NCBI GenBank assembly: GCA_017433615.1
Contig: JAFRGW010000133.1
Span: 1-51,832 of the forward strand
Reading direction: 5' to 3'
DNA from: Eubacterium sp.
GTDB lineage: Bacteria; Bacillota; Clostridia; Lachnospirales; Lachnospiraceae
Length of the DNA stretch: 51,832 nt
Of this stretch, positions 37,311 through 45,883 are shown piece by piece. The notes under the pieces are model-generated. The model saw nothing but the letters and a program-made list of their open reading frames with translations. It searched no databases and was not told where the DNA came from. A program made the position numbers and the translations under genes. The number at the start of each line of letters is the position of its first letter. Position 1 is the stretch's first letter.

Positions 37311-37363
37311 GGAGTGCCCGGCTGTGCCGCGCAGCCCGTGCGCGATCAGAGATCGCGATTGAA
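37311..37363 (+). repeat. REP-like element, copy E
   Basis: GGAGTGCCCGGCTGTGCCGC, then GCAGCCCGTG and the core CGCGATC-AGA-GATCGCG (37341-37357), then ATTGAA. A perfect 7-bp stem and the best-formed core of the five. It lies between comM and dprA. Confidence 0.75.
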
Positions 37364-37392
37364 CACGCCATGAGGATGAACAGGAGGTGGAG

Positions 37393-38352
37393 ATGCGGTA
37401 TGTAAAGAAACAGGATCCGGAGTACCCGGCACAGCTGCGGCCGTATGAGCGGATGCCTGAAATGTTGTATGTATGCGGTGACTTTCCGGATCCGTCCAGA
37501 CCATGTGTTGCGATTGTCGGCGCGCGGAACTGCAGTCATTATGCCTGGCAGGAAGCATTCCGGTTCGGACAGATTCTCTCCGAAGCCGGCGTACAGATCA
37601 TCAGCGGCATGGCGCGGGGCTGTGATGCCGCGGGACATGCAGGTGCACTCGCGGGCGGTGGGCATACGTTTGCTGTGCTCGGCTGTGGTGTGGATGTATG
37701 TTATCCGCCTTCAAACCGGGATTTGTATCATCGCATTCCGGAGGAAGGCGGCGGGATTCTGTCGGAATATGAGCCCGGTACACCGGCCCTGGGCTGGCAT
37801 TTTCCGATCCGGAACCGGATCATCAGTGCATTTGCAGATATTGTTCTGGTCGCCGAGGCGCGGAAGAAGAGTGGTTCGCTGATTACAGTGGAATATGCAC
37901 TGGAACAGGGAAAGACGGTGTATGCAATTCCGGGGCGGAACCGGGATCCGTTCAGTGCAGGCAGTAATCAGCTGATTGCGCAGGGGGCCGGCGCGGCCAC
38001 ATCCCCGGAGGTGCTGCTGGAGGAACTGCAGTCCATAAGGATCCGGCAGAAACCGGTTCCGGAAAGACTGAAGAAAACAGAACAAATGCGCCGTGAACTG
38101 CGGGAGGAGAGCACATTGTCCGGAGGTGATTCCGGGCAGGAAGTGAAAAAGCTTCTGGAAGGACTCCGGGAAATCTGCAGCGATCCGGAATTTCTGGAGA
38201 TCGCAGAGACACTGGATTTTGATGAAAAGAACGTATATCAGCTTTCAGAAGCCTGCGGCTGTACACTCGCAAAGGCAGGCAGCTATCTGATGAAACTCTG
38301 TGCTGCGGGTTATGCGAAGGAAGTGCTCCCCGGATATTTCGCCAGGGTGTAG
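37393..38352 (+). CDS. dprA: DNA-processing protein DprA
   Basis: A 319-residue single-stranded-DNA-binding RecA loader. The Rossmann-type fold shows VAIVGARNCSHYAWQEAFRF, IISGMARGCDAAGHAGALAGG, VLGCGVDVCYPPSNRDLY, SEYEPGTPALGWHFPIRNRI and ALEQGKTVYAIPGRNRDPFS. The C-terminal winged-helix (DML1-like) segment carries VYQLSEACGCTLAKAGSYLMKL. ATG 37393 is chosen, 5 nt after AGGAGG, over a GTG 6 nt earlier. A 16-bp tandem duplication runs across the stop codon (38340-38371), so the end of the gene was duplicated. Confidence 0.94.
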   Translation: MRYVKKQDPEYPAQLRPYERMPEMLYVCGDFPDPSRPCVAIVGARNCSHYAWQEAFRFGQILSEAGVQIISGMARGCDAAGHAGALAGGGHTFAVLGCGVDVCYPPSNRDLYHRIPEEGGGILSEYEPGTPALGWHFPIRNRIISAFADIVLVAEARKKSGSLITVEYALEQGKTVYAIPGRNRDPFSAGSNQLIAQGAGAATSPEVLLEELQSIRIRQKPVPERLKKTEQMRRELREESTLSGGDSGQEVKKLLEGLREICSDPEFLEIAETLDFDEKNVYQLSEACGCTLAKAGSYLMKLCAAGYAKEVLPGYFARV

Positions 38353-38371
38353 AGACGCCAGGGTGCAGAGA
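38340..38371 (+). repeat. 16-bp tandem duplication across the dprA stop
   Basis: CGCCAGGGTGTAGAGA (38340-38355) is followed at once by CGCCAGGGTGCAGAGA (38356-38371). The first copy contains the TAG stop codon; in the second it has become CAG. Confidence 0.85.
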
Positions 38372-38465
38372 CGGGGAAGGGACAGGAAACGCCCGTCTGC
38401 GTTGGACTTTACGGTCAATGTATGATATGGTTTTGGGAATACAGAAGAATACCAGGCCGGTGCCG

Positions 38466-38537
38466 GCGTGGCTGACAAAACGGTCGTACCGTCTGCAGGC
38501 AGCGTGGCTGACAGAACTGTCGTATTGTCTGCAGACA
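38466..38537 (+). repeat. 36-bp tandem duplication upstream of the cysteine-rich protein gene
   Basis: Two 36-bp units, each starting GCGTGGCTGACA and ending GTCTGCAG plus RCA, differ at six positions. The first contains the palindrome ACGGT-CGT-ACCGT. The unit is a multiple of three and open in the frame of the downstream gene, but the real start is at 38571. Confidence 0.85.
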
Positions 38538-38570
38538 GACGCGTGCAAGATCAGGAGAGGAGCGGTATTT

Positions 38571-38963
38571 ATGAGTAAATTAGTGGACAGAGCAAAAGAA
38601 CTCCGGGCAGATGAGACAAAACATTATAACTGCGCGCAAGGTGTCCTGGTTCCTTTTGCAGAGGCAAAGGGGATTGATGCGGAGACAGCATATCAGATCG
38701 CAGGAAATTTCGGCGCCGGCATGAAGCGTGCGGCCACCTGCGGCGCGGTCACCGGCGCACTGATGGCACTGGGCCTTTACGGTGTAGAGGATCCGACAGT
38801 GATCGCAGAGTTCTACCGCCGTCTGAAGGAGAACCACGAGGGATGTCTTGACTGCGCGGATCTGCTGCGCATCAACAAAGAAAACGGCGGCAATAAAAAA
38901 ACGCACTGCGACAACATGGTGTACGAGTGCGTTTCGCTGGTTGAGGAATTATTGAAGAAATAA
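38571..38963 (+). CDS. C_GCAxxG_C_C family redox-type protein
   Basis: A 130-residue soluble protein of the C_GCAxxG_C_C family, named for its cysteine pattern. Here NCAQGV (first Cys), GAGMKRAATCGAVTGALMALGL (second Cys with the GCA-like motif), GCLDCADLLRIN (Cys pair) and HCDNMVYECVSLV are all present. Members are thought to bind a metal cluster or act in redox chemistry and often travel with oxidoreductases; no reaction is established. Start 38571 has GAGGAG 8 nt upstream. It converges on the DeoR regulator gene 40 bp away, with an imperfect AATGTAtC/GGTACATT hairpin between. Confidence 0.85.
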   Translation: MSKLVDRAKELRADETKHYNCAQGVLVPFAEAKGIDAETAYQIAGNFGAGMKRAATCGAVTGALMALGLYGVEDPTVIAEFYRRLKENHEGCLDCADLLRINKENGGNKKTHCDNMVYECVSLVEELLKK

Positions 38964-39003
38964 TTGCCAAATGTATCAATGATTTCTTCCAGGGACCGGT
39001 ACA

Positions 39004-39771
39004 TTAAGGGCAAACCAGTTTAATATTATTGTAGGAGATCGCATCCAGATACTTCTTCTCCGGCTCGCGGTTCGTCACGACAGCGTAGAGATCGTTGAAC
39101 TGGTAGAAGGAGAGGGTGGATGCCCTGTCAAATTTACTGTCGTCTGCACACAGGATAATCTTGTCGCTGCAGGCGACAACTTTTTTCTTGGTTTCTGCCT
39201 CGAAGTATGTCGTATGGGTCAGCCCTTTCTCGAGAGATACGCCTGTTGCCGCGATAAATGCCGCATCGGCGGAAATTGCAGAGAGCGGGTCCAGCGTCGA
39301 GATGCCGGAATAAGAGTTTGTCGCATGGTTGTAATATCCGCCCAGTGCGATGATGTTCAGCGTCGGGTATTTGGCTGCCTCATACATAACATTGAGTGAA
39401 TGCGTGATCAGCGTAACGTTGCTTTTCTCGGCAAGATAAGGAACCATGCAGGCAACCGTGGTGCCGGAATCCAGAAAGATGGTTTCTCCGTCAGATACCA
39501 TGTCGGCTGCCAGTCTTCCGATGATATTCTTGGCGGTGCTGTTCTTCACTGAACGAACCTGCAGCGGAACCGGCGCAGTATCTGTGTCATTTTCAGTAAT
39601 TGCGGAGACGCCGCCGTAGACTTTCCGGATGCGGCCGCGCTTGATCAGCTCATTGACATCACGGCGTACAGTGTTGACAGAGACCATGAAGTGGTTGGCA
39701 AGGTTCTCAAGCGGAACATTTCCTTCAGAAAGAATATATTCTTCCATTTCAATCAGACGGTCAATGCGCAT
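39004..39771 (-). CDS. DeoR/GlpR family sugar-responsive regulator
   Basis: A 255-residue repressor-type regulator. The N-terminal helix-turn-helix (about 17-50) has PLENLANHFMVSVNTVRRDVNELIKRGRIRKVYGG, the DeoR signature. The C-terminal sensor domain carries GETIFLDSGTTVACMVPYL and ITHSLNVMYEAAKYPTLNIIALGG, a fold that binds phosphorylated sugars or trioses. ATG 39771 follows AAAGGAG. It is divergently placed, about 490 bp from the type II GAPDH gene, so it very likely controls that gene and itself. Its own leader contains overlapping palindromes (CCGGTTACCGG and CCGGATATCCGG, 39802-39820). Confidence 0.88.
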   Translation of the reverse strand: MRIDRLIEMEEYILSEGNVPLENLANHFMVSVNTVRRDVNELIKRGRIRKVYGGVSAITENDTDTAPVPLQVRSVKNSTAKNIIGRLAADMVSDGETIFLDSGTTVACMVPYLAEKSNVTLITHSLNVMYEAAKYPTLNIIALGGYYNHATNSYSGISTLDPLSAISADAAFIAATGVSLEKGLTHTTYFEAETKKKVVACSDKIILCADDSKFDRASTLSFYQFNDLYAVVTNREPEKKYLDAISYNNIKLVCP

Positions 39772-40262
39772 GGGGAACTCCTTTCGTTCAGCTGGTGTTT
39801 TCCGGTTACCGGATATCCGGACAGGTATGGGAGCCTGCCTGATCAGCATTTTAGCTTGGAAATAATTGAGTTACTTTGGGTTAAATTGGAAAAGTTTTTT
39901 CGAACAATTCGCGGTATGGAGGGGAAAGGTTCCATACAAAAACCCTGTAAAAAATTGGTTAAATTGTTGTCAAATAATCTGGCCTGGCGGGTTTCAAAAG
40001 TTGTGCATACCCGAAAAACCGCGTAAAATAAGGAAAAATAATAATTTAACAAAGTTTCGGATTACAAAACGCCAATAAATATTCAATAGAAGTATACCAG
40101 AGATTGCCCAATACATGCAAGAGAAATGATAAAGTTTTTGGAAAAAATATTTTTTGAAATTGGGTATTGCAAAAACTTAACCAGTCTAATATAATGAGAT
40201 CAGTGTTAAGCCATTTCTATTTTGATAATTTAGTTTTTTCAAAAAAGAGAGGAGAAGGAATC
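39772..40262. promoter_or_regulatory. divergent control region of the DeoR gene and the GAPDH cluster
   Basis: AT-rich, 491 bp, no gene. GGTTAAATTG occurs identically at 39879-39888 and 39957-39966, and TTAACC, the inverse of its core, lies inside the GAPDH promoter spacer (40178-40183). The promoter is TTGCAA (40167-40172), 17 bp, TATAAT (40190-40195). The element AAGTATACCAGAGAT (40090-40104), with CATGCAA and AAATGAT following (40114-40130), is shared with the leader at 173. Repressor sites for the DeoR protein plus a second regulator are the simplest reading. Confidence 0.7.
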
Positions 40263-41309
40263 ATGGCAAAGGTGAAGGTAGGTGTAGCTGGTTACGGTAC
40301 CATCGGACAGCGTCTGGCAGACGGTGTTGCAAAGCAGGGAGATATGGAGCTGGTCGGTATTGCTGATATGGCCCCGACACTTGCAATCCGTGCGCTCTAT
40401 GAAAAAGGTATGCCGTATGACCTGTATCTTGTAAATGGTGCAGATACAGCAAAGTTTGACGAAATGGGTATCCCGTACAAGGGATCTTTCCAGGATCTGG
40501 TAGATCAGGTTGATGTTATGCTGGATTCCTCTCCGGCTGGTATTGGTCTGAAGAATAAACGTATCTATGAGGCAGCCGGTGTCAAGGCAATCTTCCAGGG
40601 CGGTGAGAAGAACGAAGTCGCTGATGTCTTCTTCCACGGCTATGCAAACTTCGAGAAGGGTCTTGATCAGAACTATCTGAAGCTGACAAGCTGCAATACC
40701 ACAGGTCTCATCCGTACGGTTGATGCACTTGACAGAGCTTATGGCATTGATAAGGTTGCCATCACAATCATCCGCCGTGTTGCTGACCCGGGCGATTACA
40801 ACCGTGGTCTTACCAACGCACTGCAGATTGAGAAGGCTCCGACACACCAGGCAGTTGACCTGATGACAATTATGCCGCACATCAATGCAACCGGTATCCT
40901 GGTTCACACACCGGTTACACACGGACATATCATCACAGTTCTCGCAACCGGCAAGAACGGCAAGATCACGAAGCAGATGGCTATGGATGCGTTCAAGGAT
41001 CATCCGCGTATCCGTATCCTGCGCATGGAAGACGGCTTCCTCGGAAACGCTTCCTACTTCAAATACGGCCGTGACCTCGGACATGAGCGCGGTGATATGT
41101 ATGAGATCGGTCTGTGGGAGAACAGCATCGTAGAGTCCGGCGATGACATCATGTATGCATTCGTCGTTCCGCAGGAAGCTGTTACCATTCCGGAGACAAT
41201 GGACTGCATCCGTGCAGCTATGCATATGCAGGAGACCCGTGAAGAGGGTACCTCCGAGACAAACAAATACCTCGGCATCGGCAAGTTCAAAGCTATGGGA
41301 CTGGGCTGA
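40263..41309 (+). CDS. type II (archaeal-type) glyceraldehyde-3-phosphate dehydrogenase
   Basis: A 348-residue phosphorylating GAPDH of the archaeal class, which converts glyceraldehyde 3-phosphate to 1,3-bisphosphoglycerate with NAD(P). The dinucleotide motif GYGTIGQRLADGV is at 10-22. The catalytic Cys is C144 in LKLTSCNTTGLIRTVDAL, the archaeal motif rather than the bacterial SCTTN. RRVADPGDYNRGLTNAL and PTHQAVDLMTIMPHINAT are also archaeal-type. The start at 40263 follows GAGGAGAAGGA. It stands apart from any bacterial-type gap and is followed by an archaeal-type PGK. Possible jobs are glycolysis with altered cofactor or oxidation of another aldose phosphate. Codon use is strongly biased. 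Confidence 0.9.
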   Translation: MAKVKVGVAGYGTIGQRLADGVAKQGDMELVGIADMAPTLAIRALYEKGMPYDLYLVNGADTAKFDEMGIPYKGSFQDLVDQVDVMLDSSPAGIGLKNKRIYEAAGVKAIFQGGEKNEVADVFFHGYANFEKGLDQNYLKLTSCNTTGLIRTVDALDRAYGIDKVAITIIRRVADPGDYNRGLTNALQIEKAPTHQAVDLMTIMPHINATGILVHTPVTHGHIITVLATGKNGKITKQMAMDAFKDHPRIRILRMEDGFLGNASYFKYGRDLGHERGDMYEIGLWENSIVESGDDIMYAFVVPQEAVTIPETMDCIRAAMHMQETREEGTSETNKYLGIGKFKAMGLG

Positions 41310-41373
41310 TCAGCATCTGACAAGGTAATAAATGCATAGGGCTGCAGCTGCAGTATATGTGCCTGAAACATGG

Positions 41374-41406
41374 AGAGGCTGTCGCGTATGCGCGGCAGCC
41401 TCTTTT
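41374..41406 (+). terminator. intergenic terminator between GAPDH and PGK genes
   Basis: AGAGGCTGTCGCG, TATG, CGCGGCAGCCTCT forms a 13-bp stem with one T/G wobble and runs into TTTC. It lies inside an otherwise operon-like series, so it probably lowers rather than blocks transcription into pgk. Confidence 0.8.
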
Positions 41407-41480
41407 CACATTAGAAGAGGAGCGGTGCTGCGCCGGCAGTGAATCTGCCGCGCGGGCTGCGAAAAGGAGAAGCAATTATT

Positions 41481-42737
41481 ATGAAATTTGGAATCCGTAC
41501 ACTTGACGAAGTAAATGTGAGCGGAAAAACCGTCCTCTGCAGAATTGACATCAATCAGCCGGTTGATATGGAGACCGGTACCCTGAAAAGCACGACACGT
41601 ATTCAGGCGTGCGTCCCGACAATCCGGGAACTTTCCGACAAAGGTGCGAAGGTTGTCCTGATGGCACACCAGGGAAGCGATATCGAGTACCAGAATTTCT
41701 ATACGACAGAGCCGCACAGCAAAGTTCTTTCCGAACTGCTCGGCAAAGAAGTACAGTTTATTCCGGATGTCTGCGGACCAGCGGCAATTGAGAAGATCAA
41801 ATCCCTGAAAGACGGTGAGATCCTTCTTCTGGACAATGTCCGCTTTATGTCTGAAGAGCAGACACTCTTTGAGAAAAAACTCCGTCTGACACACGAAGAA
41901 ATGGCAAAAACCATTGTTGTCCGCAAACTGGCACCGCTCGGCGATCTGTATCTGAATGATGCATTTGCCGCAGCACACAGAGACCAGCCGACACTTTCCG
42001 GCTTTGAGCAGGTTCTTCCGTCTATGATGGGACGTCTGTTCGAGAAGGAATACGTTGTCCTCTCCGAACTCATGGAAGCACCGGCGCGTCCGTGCACATT
42101 TGTTCTGGGCGGCGCAAAGATCGCCGATGCATTCCTGATGATGGAATCCGTTCTGTCAGCAGGCGCTGCAGATCATATCCTTGCAGGCGGCGTTGTTGCG
42201 AACATTCTCCTGATCGCAAAAGGAGAGCAGATCGGCCAGGGCAGCTATGATTTCATCGTGAAATCCAATTACGAAGAATTCTTTGAGAAGGCGAAAGTTC
42301 TCCTCGAGAAATATGCAGACAAGATTGTTCTGCCGGTTGATCTGGCATGGACAGAGGGAGATGTCCGCAAAGAGGCAAAGATCGGCGAGATTCCGGCAGA
42401 GATCGGATCTACCGATATCGGTGAAGAGACCGCAAAGATGTATCAGAAATACATCCTCGAATCGAAGACTGTCTTTGTCAATGGCCCGATGGGCATCTTT
42501 GAGGCAGAACTGACAGAACTCGGAACAAAGATGGTCTGGGATGCACTCGGTGACACAGAGGCATTCACGGTTGTCGGCGGCGGCGACAGCATCACCGCGA
42601 CCACAAAATACGGCAAAACAGACAAGATTTCCTATATCTGCACCGGCGGCGGCGCGCTGATTCGCTTCCTGACAGGTGAGGAACTTCCGGTTGTGAAGGC
42701 GCTGCGCCACGGATCACAGATCCCGATCAAAGACTGA
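41481..42737 (+). CDS. archaeal-type phosphoglycerate kinase
   Basis: A 418-residue PGK-family kinase making ATP from 1,3-bisphosphoglycerate. Conserved points are VLCRIDINQPVD (R21, D23, N25), VVLMAHQGSD where bacterial PGK has HLGRP-type residues, LLDNVRFMSEE, DLYLNDAFAAAHRDQPT, LGGAKIADAFLMM, NGPMGIFEAELTELGTK and the nucleotide loop VVGGGDSITATTKYG. The AHQG and shortened loops are archaeal features, matching the GAPDH upstream. AAGGAG precedes ATG 41481; a longer reading to 41439 has no site. LarA-like gene follows 15 bp later. Confidence 0.88.
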   Translation: MKFGIRTLDEVNVSGKTVLCRIDINQPVDMETGTLKSTTRIQACVPTIRELSDKGAKVVLMAHQGSDIEYQNFYTTEPHSKVLSELLGKEVQFIPDVCGPAAIEKIKSLKDGEILLLDNVRFMSEEQTLFEKKLRLTHEEMAKTIVVRKLAPLGDLYLNDAFAAAHRDQPTLSGFEQVLPSMMGRLFEKEYVVLSELMEAPARPCTFVLGGAKIADAFLMMESVLSAGAADHILAGGVVANILLIAKGEQIGQGSYDFIVKSNYEEFFEKAKVLLEKYADKIVLPVDLAWTEGDVRKEAKIGEIPAEIGSTDIGEETAKMYQKYILESKTVFVNGPMGIFEAELTELGTKMVWDALGDTEAFTVVGGGDSITATTKYGKTDKISYICTGGGALIRFLTGEELPVVKALRHGSQIPIKD

Positions 42738-42752
42738 GAAAGGAGCATCCAC

Positions 42753-44000
42753 ATGAAACTGGAACTTGGAATCGGTCAGGGAACCCAGACTGTGGAAATC
42801 CCGGACAATAACGTTTTAGATGTGCTGACCCCGAATCCTGTCGAATATGATCTGATGGGAGAGGACGAGGTCAGACGTGCACTCGCAGATCCGATCGGTT
42901 CTCCGCGTCTGAAAGATATTGTGAAACCAGGCGAAAAGATCGTGATGATCACAAGTGATATCACACGTCCGATGCCGACCTACACGGTCATGCCGGCACT
43001 GCTGGACGAACTGTATGCGGCAGGCTGCAAACCGGAGGATCTGACACTGATGTTCGCCCTCGGCAGCCACAGAAAGCATACCGAAGAAGAGATGATCCAT
43101 CTGGCCGGTGAGCGTGCGTTCAATGAGATCCGCTGCATCGACGGGGATGCAGAAGATGTTGTTCATGTGGGTGAAACTTCCCGCGGCACACCGGTGGACA
43201 TTGTCCGCGAGGTCGTAGAGGCTGACCGCAGAATCTGCCTCGGCAACATCGAGTACCATTATTTTGCAGGCTATTCAGGCGGTGCCAAGGCAATCATGCC
43301 GGGCGTCTCGACCTGGAATGCGATTCAGGCAAATCACAGCCGCATGGTTGAGTCCGGTGCACATGCCGGAAATATCGAAACAAATCCGGTCCGTCTGGAT
43401 ATCGAAGAAGCGTGTGCGATGGTCGGCGTTGATTTTATTCTCAATGTTGTGCTTAACGAGCATAAGAAGATTGTTAAGGCGGTTGCCGGTGATCTGACCA
43501 AAGCACACCGCGTCGGCTGTGAGTATCTGGACAGACTTTATACCAAGTACATTCCGAAACAGGCTGATATCGTCATTGTATCGCAGGGCGGTGCGCCGAA
43601 GGATCTGAATCTTTATCAGACCCAGAAGGCGCTGGACAATTCCAAGCACGCTGTCAGAGATGACGGAATTATCATCCTCGTAGGTTCCTGTAAAGAGGGA
43701 CTCGGCAACCCGGTATTTGATGCCTGGTTCCGCGAGGCGAGCTGCCCGCAGGATATCATAGACCGCCTCGCAGCGAAGTTTGCACTCGGCGGCCATAAGG
43801 CGGCAGCGGTTGCACAGGTCATGACCCGGGCAAAGATCTTTATGGTATCCGATATGGATCCGGATTTCGTACGCTCAATCTTCATGACCCCGTTCGCAAC
43901 CGTGCAGGAAGCCTATGACGCGGCCGCAGCAGAACTCGGCGCTGACGCTTCTGTAATCGTGATGCCATATGGCGGTTCGACGCTGCCGAAACTGAAGTAG
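42753..44000 (+). CDS. LarA-superfamily nickel-pincer racemase/epimerase
   Basis: A 415-residue protein of the lactate racemase superfamily. All the residues used by Lactobacillus LarA for substrate and nickel-pincer cofactor are visible at matching spacing. They are D69 and R72 (SDITRPMP), H106 (GSHRKHT), H169 and the cofactor Lys K179 (EYHYFAGYSGGAKAIMPG, 10 apart as H174/K184), H195 (NH, 26 from H169) and Q289/K292. The superfamily racemises or epimerises 2-hydroxy acids including lactate, malate, hydroxyglutarate and gluconate, so the substrate is open. The cofactor-building genes larB, larC and larE are not in the window. The start follows GAAAGGAG, 15 bp after PGK. Confidence 0.9.
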   Translation: MKLELGIGQGTQTVEIPDNNVLDVLTPNPVEYDLMGEDEVRRALADPIGSPRLKDIVKPGEKIVMITSDITRPMPTYTVMPALLDELYAAGCKPEDLTLMFALGSHRKHTEEEMIHLAGERAFNEIRCIDGDAEDVVHVGETSRGTPVDIVREVVEADRRICLGNIEYHYFAGYSGGAKAIMPGVSTWNAIQANHSRMVESGAHAGNIETNPVRLDIEEACAMVGVDFILNVVLNEHKKIVKAVAGDLTKAHRVGCEYLDRLYTKYIPKQADIVIVSQGGAPKDLNLYQTQKALDNSKHAVRDDGIIILVGSCKEGLGNPVFDAWFREASCPQDIIDRLAAKFALGGHKAAAVAQVMTRAKIFMVSDMDPDFVRSIFMTPFATVQEAYDAAAAELGADASVIVMPYGGSTLPKLK

Positions 44001-44494
44001 AAGGTGGCTTTAACTAAGTTATTTCTTTTTACGCCGTCCGACAAAGATGTATCTCGCCTGCTCCGCGAAAACACCATCGAACCACATGCTAAGATTCTGT
44101 AAGTGTGCCGCCGATTCGTCATAAGCGCAACTCACAGCCGGCACACTAACATCATCTAAGCATCCGTTTCTCCGGTGTTTTCCATGCAAGTCGCAGCGAG
44201 GATACATACTTTGCCGTAAGGCTTACACAGTGGCACACGCAGCTATTTTGCGCCTGCGGCCGCGCAACATGAAACAACACTGTATACAGCGGCCGTTCGC
44301 AGCGCCGCCAAAGAGTAAGCGCGAGGCGGTGTGGACAAATATAAGTTCAACGGCGAATTCTACCTGAGCCGGGGAACATATATTTGTCCACACCACCTCA
44401 AGCGAACTCATTAAAAGCCCCCTTTAAATCAATAGCAATTCGGAATTATCATATTCCGGAAATATAAACAAATTAATACTATAAGGAGAAAAAC
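44001..44494. other. highly structured 494 bp non-coding segment
   Basis: No supported gene. Three nested or adjacent inverted repeats are present. GAAAACACC (44067-44075) pairs with GGTGTTTTC (44174-44182). Inside it AGTGTGCCG (44102-44110) pairs with CGGCACACT (44139-44147). GGTGTGGACAAATATA (44328-44343) pairs exactly with TATATTTGTCCACACC (44379-44394), extended by GAGG/CCTC to 21 positions with one mismatch. A small CGGAAT-tatcat-ATTCCG dyad (44441-44458) lies near the malic enzyme start. No T run follows the large stems. Could be a non-coding RNA, a small mobile element relic or a leader. Confidence 0.75.
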
Positions 44495-45670
44495 ATGGAT
44501 TACGCAAAAGAATCACTCAGACTCCACGCAGAATGGAAAGGTAAAATCGAAGTCATCGCGACCGTTCCGGTCAAATCCAAAGATGACCTTTCCCTCGCCT
44601 ACACACCGGGTGTTGCACAGCCGTGTCTGGAGATCCAGAAGGATATCAACAAGAGTTATGATCTGACACGCCGCGCAAATATGTGCCTGGTTGTCACCGA
44701 CGGTTCTGCAGTTCTCGGCCTTGGCGATATCGGCCCGGAAGCCGGCATGCCGGTTATGGAAGGCAAATGCGTCCTGTTCAAATCCTTCGGCGGCGTTGAT
44801 GCATTTCCGCTGTGCGTCAAGACAAAAGACGTTGATGAATTCGTTAATACCGTTTATCTGATCAGCGGCAGCTTCGGCGGCATCAACCTCGAGGATATCG
44901 CTGCACCGCGCTGCTTCGAGATCGAGAAAAAGCTGAAAGAGAAATGTGATATTCCGATTTTCCACGATGACCAGCACGGAACCGCTGTTATTTCCCTCGC
45001 AGGTCTTACCAATGCACTGAAGATCGTCGACAAAAAGATCGATGAAATCAAAGTTGCCGTAAGTGGTGCCGGTTCTGCAGCAATTGCAATCTCCAAGCTG
45101 CTGATTTCTGCAGGCGTCAAGAACCTTACCATCTGTGACCGCCGCGGTGCGATCTACAAAGGCCGTAAAGAAGGCATGAACAGCATCAAGGAAGAGATGG
45201 CTGAGATCACCAATCCGGAGAACTGCCAGGGATCTCTTGCAGACGCAATGGTCGGCGCAGACGTATTTATCGGTGTCAGTGCACCGGGTCTGGTTACCCA
45301 GGATATGATCCGTTCCATGGCGAAGGATCCGATCGTATTTGCATGCGCAAACCCGACACCGGAGATTTTCCCGGATGAGGCAAAGGCAGCGGGTGCAAAA
45401 GTTATCGCAACAGGCCGCAGTGACTTCCCGAACCAGATCAACAACGTTCTGGCATTCCCGGGCATTTTCCGCGGTACATTCGATGTGCGCGCAAGTGATA
45501 TCAACGAAGAGATGAAGATCGCAGCAGCACATGCACCGGCAGATCTCGTATCTGATGAGGATCTGAGTGCGGATTATATCATTCCGGCAGCATTTGACGA
45601 GCGTGTATGCCCGGCTGTTTCCAAAGCAGTTGCAGAAGCGGCAAGAAAGAGCGGTGTAGCACGCCTGTGA
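44495..45670 (+). CDS. NAD(P)-dependent malic enzyme
   Basis: A 391-residue oxidoreductase that decarboxylates malate to pyruvate. The opening [21 protein letters not shown] contains the catalytic Tyr. [29 protein letters not shown] is the family core. The metal/catalytic block [20 protein letters not shown] and the dinucleotide motif [19 protein letters not shown] follow, then [20 protein letters not shown]. This is the short form without the phosphotransacetylase tail. It may yield pyruvate from malate produced or epimerised nearby. A structured leader precedes it; ATAAGGAG is the ribosome site. Confidence 0.93.
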   Translation: MDYAKESLRLHAEWKGKIEVIATVPVKSKDDLSLAYTPGVAQPCLEIQKDINKSYDLTRRANMCLVVTDGSAVLGLGDIGPEAGMPVMEGKCVLFKSFGGVDAFPLCVKTKDVDEFVNTVYLISGSFGGINLEDIAAPRCFEIEKKLKEKCDIPIFHDDQHGTAVISLAGLTNALKIVDKKIDEIKVAVSGAGSAAIAISKLLISAGVKNLTICDRRGAIYKGRKEGMNSIKEEMAEITNPENCQGSLADAMVGADVFIGVSAPGLVTQDMIRSMAKDPIVFACANPTPEIFPDEAKAAGAKVIATGRSDFPNQINNVLAFPGIFRGTFDVRASDINEEMKIAAAHAPADLVSDEDLSADYIIPAAFDERVCPAVSKAVAEAARKSGVARL

Positions 45671-45709
45671 TGAACACGAAGGTTTTCGTCAGTAAGGGCA
45701 ACATATTGA

Positions 45710-45826
45710 GAATTTCGCAGGAAATTCAGCAAAAAAGACTGCGAAAAACTGCAATCGGCAGTTGAATGTTTCTGAAAAACAGTATAAACTAACAGAAGAT
45801 GTGCAAATGGATATTTCTGACAGAAA
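45710..45826 (+). promoter_or_regulatory. transketolase promoter with flanking palindromes
   Basis: TTGAAT (45762-45767), 17 bp, TAAACT (45785-45790). Upstream is GAATTTC-GCAG-GAAATTC (45710-45727), a perfect palindrome. Downstream of the predicted start is TTTCTG-A-CAGAAA (45814-45826), also perfect and operator-like. Confidence 0.55.
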
Positions 45827-45883
45827 TTCCTTTTTGCGAGCAGGTACAAGTTGACTTTTATCAATGCAAGGAGAGATAAAGCT

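Noticed and set aside
38418-38570. An N-terminal extension of the cysteine-rich protein containing 12-residue repeats.
   Set aside because: The family begins at the ATG at 38571, which has its own ribosome site; the repeats are better seen as a non-coding tandem duplication.
44223-44411. A short minus-strand frame in the structured gap.
   Set aside because: It runs through both arms of the long inverted repeat, has no ribosome site and no similarity that I recognise.
44001-44494. An integron attC site.
   Set aside because: The inverted repeats are much longer than attC arms and the required RYYYAAC / GTTRRRY ends are not in place; no integrase is present.
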